64,000 bases of DNA from CAWFXC01 sp963819735 (GTDB lineage: Bacteria > Actinomycetota > Acidimicrobiia > IMCC26256 > DASPTH01), in assembly GCA_963819735.1 (NCBI GenBank), contig CAWFXC010000001.1, positions 744,001-808,000 of the forward strand. Direction: 5' to 3'. The translations under genes were made by a program, and so were the position numbers. Below the pieces are notes generated by a model, which saw only the letters and a program-made list of their open reading frames with translations, was not told the DNA's origin and ran no database searches. Shown piece by piece: positions 63,321 through 64,000 of this stretch (positions within the stretch are counted from its first letter, which is position 1; the number at the start of each line of letters is the position of its first letter).

Positions 63321-63838
63321 CCGACGCGACCACTGTGCCCGAAGACGTGCTCGCCCTGATCGGCACGTCGCAGTACGAAGAGGCGAGCGAGTTCCCCGTG
63401 GAGCGCGGCTACATCTGGTCGAGCGCGGCGTCGGTGGAGAACGGAAACCCGATCTACTGGGACGACGACGTCGCCGACGCGGTCACCGGTGGCGTGATCG
63501 CCCCGCCCACGTTGCTGTCGGCGTGGTTTCGGCCCCACCACTGGGCACCGGGGCGCACCGAGGAGAAGCTGCCGCTGCGGGTGCACTTCGACATGAAGGC
63601 GCGCTTTGGGCTCCCCGAGGCGATCATGAGCGACAACACCACCACCTTCTACGCACCGGTGCGTCCGGGCGATGCCATCTCGAGCGCGCAACGCCTGGTG
63701 TCGGTCAGCGAGGAGAAGACCACCCGGCTCGGCACCGGACGGTTCTGGGTCATCGACGTCGAATACCGCAACCAACGCGACGAGTTGGTCGGCATCGAGA
63801 CCTGGACCGGCTTCGGCTACCGGAGGGACGACCAGTGA
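63317..63838 (+). CDS. MaoC-like hydratase N-terminal (FAS1-type) protein
   Basis: A 173-aa hot-dog-fold protein (LIGTSQYEEASEFPVERGYI, GGVIAPPTLLSAWFRPHHW) of the FAS1-like dehydratase class. Such genes pair with a second MaoC subunit that carries the catalytic Asp/His, as in ChsH1/ChsH2 of steroid side-chain hydration. The next gene fits that role. ATG 63317 overlaps the CoA-transferase stop by 4 nt. Confidence 0.87.
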   Translation: MTDATTVPEDVLALIGTSQYEEASEFPVERGYIWSSAASVENGNPIYWDDDVADAVTGGVIAPPTLLSAWFRPHHWAPGRTEEKLPLRVHFDMKARFGLPEAIMSDNTTTFYAPVRPGDAISSAQRLVSVSEEKTTRLGTGRFWVIDVEYRNQRDELVGIETWTGFGYRRDDQ

Positions 63839-64000
63839 CCGCGCTCGCGACCCCGTCGCTCCTGCTCGACCAGGTGGTCGTCGGCCAGCCGCTTCCCGAG
63901 CTCGCATACGACGTGACGTCGACCACCGTCGTGCTCGGCGCCGTCGCCGCGCGCGACTGGCGGCCGATGCACCACGACTACCACTTCGCGGTCGAGCGCC
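63835..64000 (+). CDS. MaoC-type hydratase (3' end outside window)
   Basis: Only about 55 residues are visible. VVVGQPLPELAYDVTSTTVV then ARDWRPMHHDYHFA match the MaoC hydratase motif (D-x4-H), so it is probably the catalytic partner of the preceding FAS1-type protein. GTG 63835 overlaps the preceding stop (GTGA). The rest is beyond the window. Confidence 0.85.
   Translation, partial: MTALATPSLLLDQVVVGQPLPELAYDVTSTTVVLGAVAARDWRPMHHDYHFAVER

Noticed and set aside
1..64000. tRNA, rRNA, riboswitch or mobile elements
   Set aside because: No cloverleaf-like, ribosomal, transposase or integrase sequence was recognised by reading; a tRNAscan/Infernal search would be decisive.

Overview
The window is very GC-rich, almost fully coding DNA with many GTG starts, 1-4 nt gene overlaps (ATGA, GTGA, TGATG), two TetR regulators, four luciferase-like (F420/flavin) oxidoreductases and one deazaflavin (DDN-type) protein. 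This points to an actinobacterium; the mix of F420 enzymes, thiolase/DUF35 pairs and CaiB/BaiF CoA-transferases fits Acidimicrobiia or a mycobacteria-like lineage. The lineage is an inference. No rRNA, tRNA, CRISPR array, transposase or phage gene was recognised.

The content is one large catabolic island for CoA-bound, probably alicyclic, steroid-like or terpenoid-like acids. It holds eight acyl-CoA dehydrogenases (six of them in three adjacent large/small pairs), five CaiB/BaiF domains in four genes, five thiolase-like proteins plus one HMG-CoA-synthase-like/OB-fold fusion, two DUF35 proteins, two crotonases, two MaoC-type hydratases, five SDRs plus an epimerase-like protein, two aldehyde dehydrogenases, three amidohydrolase-2 proteins, one D-aminoacylase-like hydrolase, an amidase, a cyclase-family hydrolase, three alpha/beta hydrolases, a P450, a TauD-type and a PhyH-type dioxygenase. 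No acyl-CoA synthetase (AMP-ligase) was seen, so CoA activation here may rely on CoA transfer.

Layout. 1-6.5 kb: P450 end, then a leftward run (hydrolase, LLM, SDR, acyl-CoA dehydrogenase, two small proteins). 6.6-11.9 kb: tightly overlapping rightward operon (TauD dioxygenase, NTF2-like, double CoA-transferase, DUF35, thiolase-like). 11.9-18.8 kb: leftward (crotonase, LLM, amidohydrolase, SDR, CoA-transferase, ALDH). 18.9-21.5 kb: rightward D-aminoacylase-like and crotonase. 21.5-35.8 kb: long leftward block with TetR, two dehydrogenase pairs, SDRs, ALDH and thiolase-like. 35.9-41 kb: TetR, a LivH-LivM-LivF triple-fusion transporter and its binding protein. 41-45 kb: PhyH oxygenase, amidohydrolase, amidase. 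45.1-50.2 kb: DUF35/Ltp2-like pair, thiolase, LLM, membrane protein. 50.2-59 kb: a third dehydrogenase pair, epimerase, SDR, MBL, hydrolase, tandem repeats, thiolase and HMGS-like fusion. 59.1-64 kb: CoA-transferase, VOC, dehydrogenase, CoA-transferase and a MaoC pair cut by the window end.

Two cross-cutting signals stand out. First, a 17-nt palindrome, TCTGAC-N5-GTCAGA, lies at six promoters spread over 42 kb, one of them just upstream of a TetR gene, suggesting one local regulon. Second, five genes carry reading-frame breaks, each of which is repaired by adding or removing one CG dinucleotide in a short GCGCGC run; this is either a systematic sequence error or real dinucleotide slippage.
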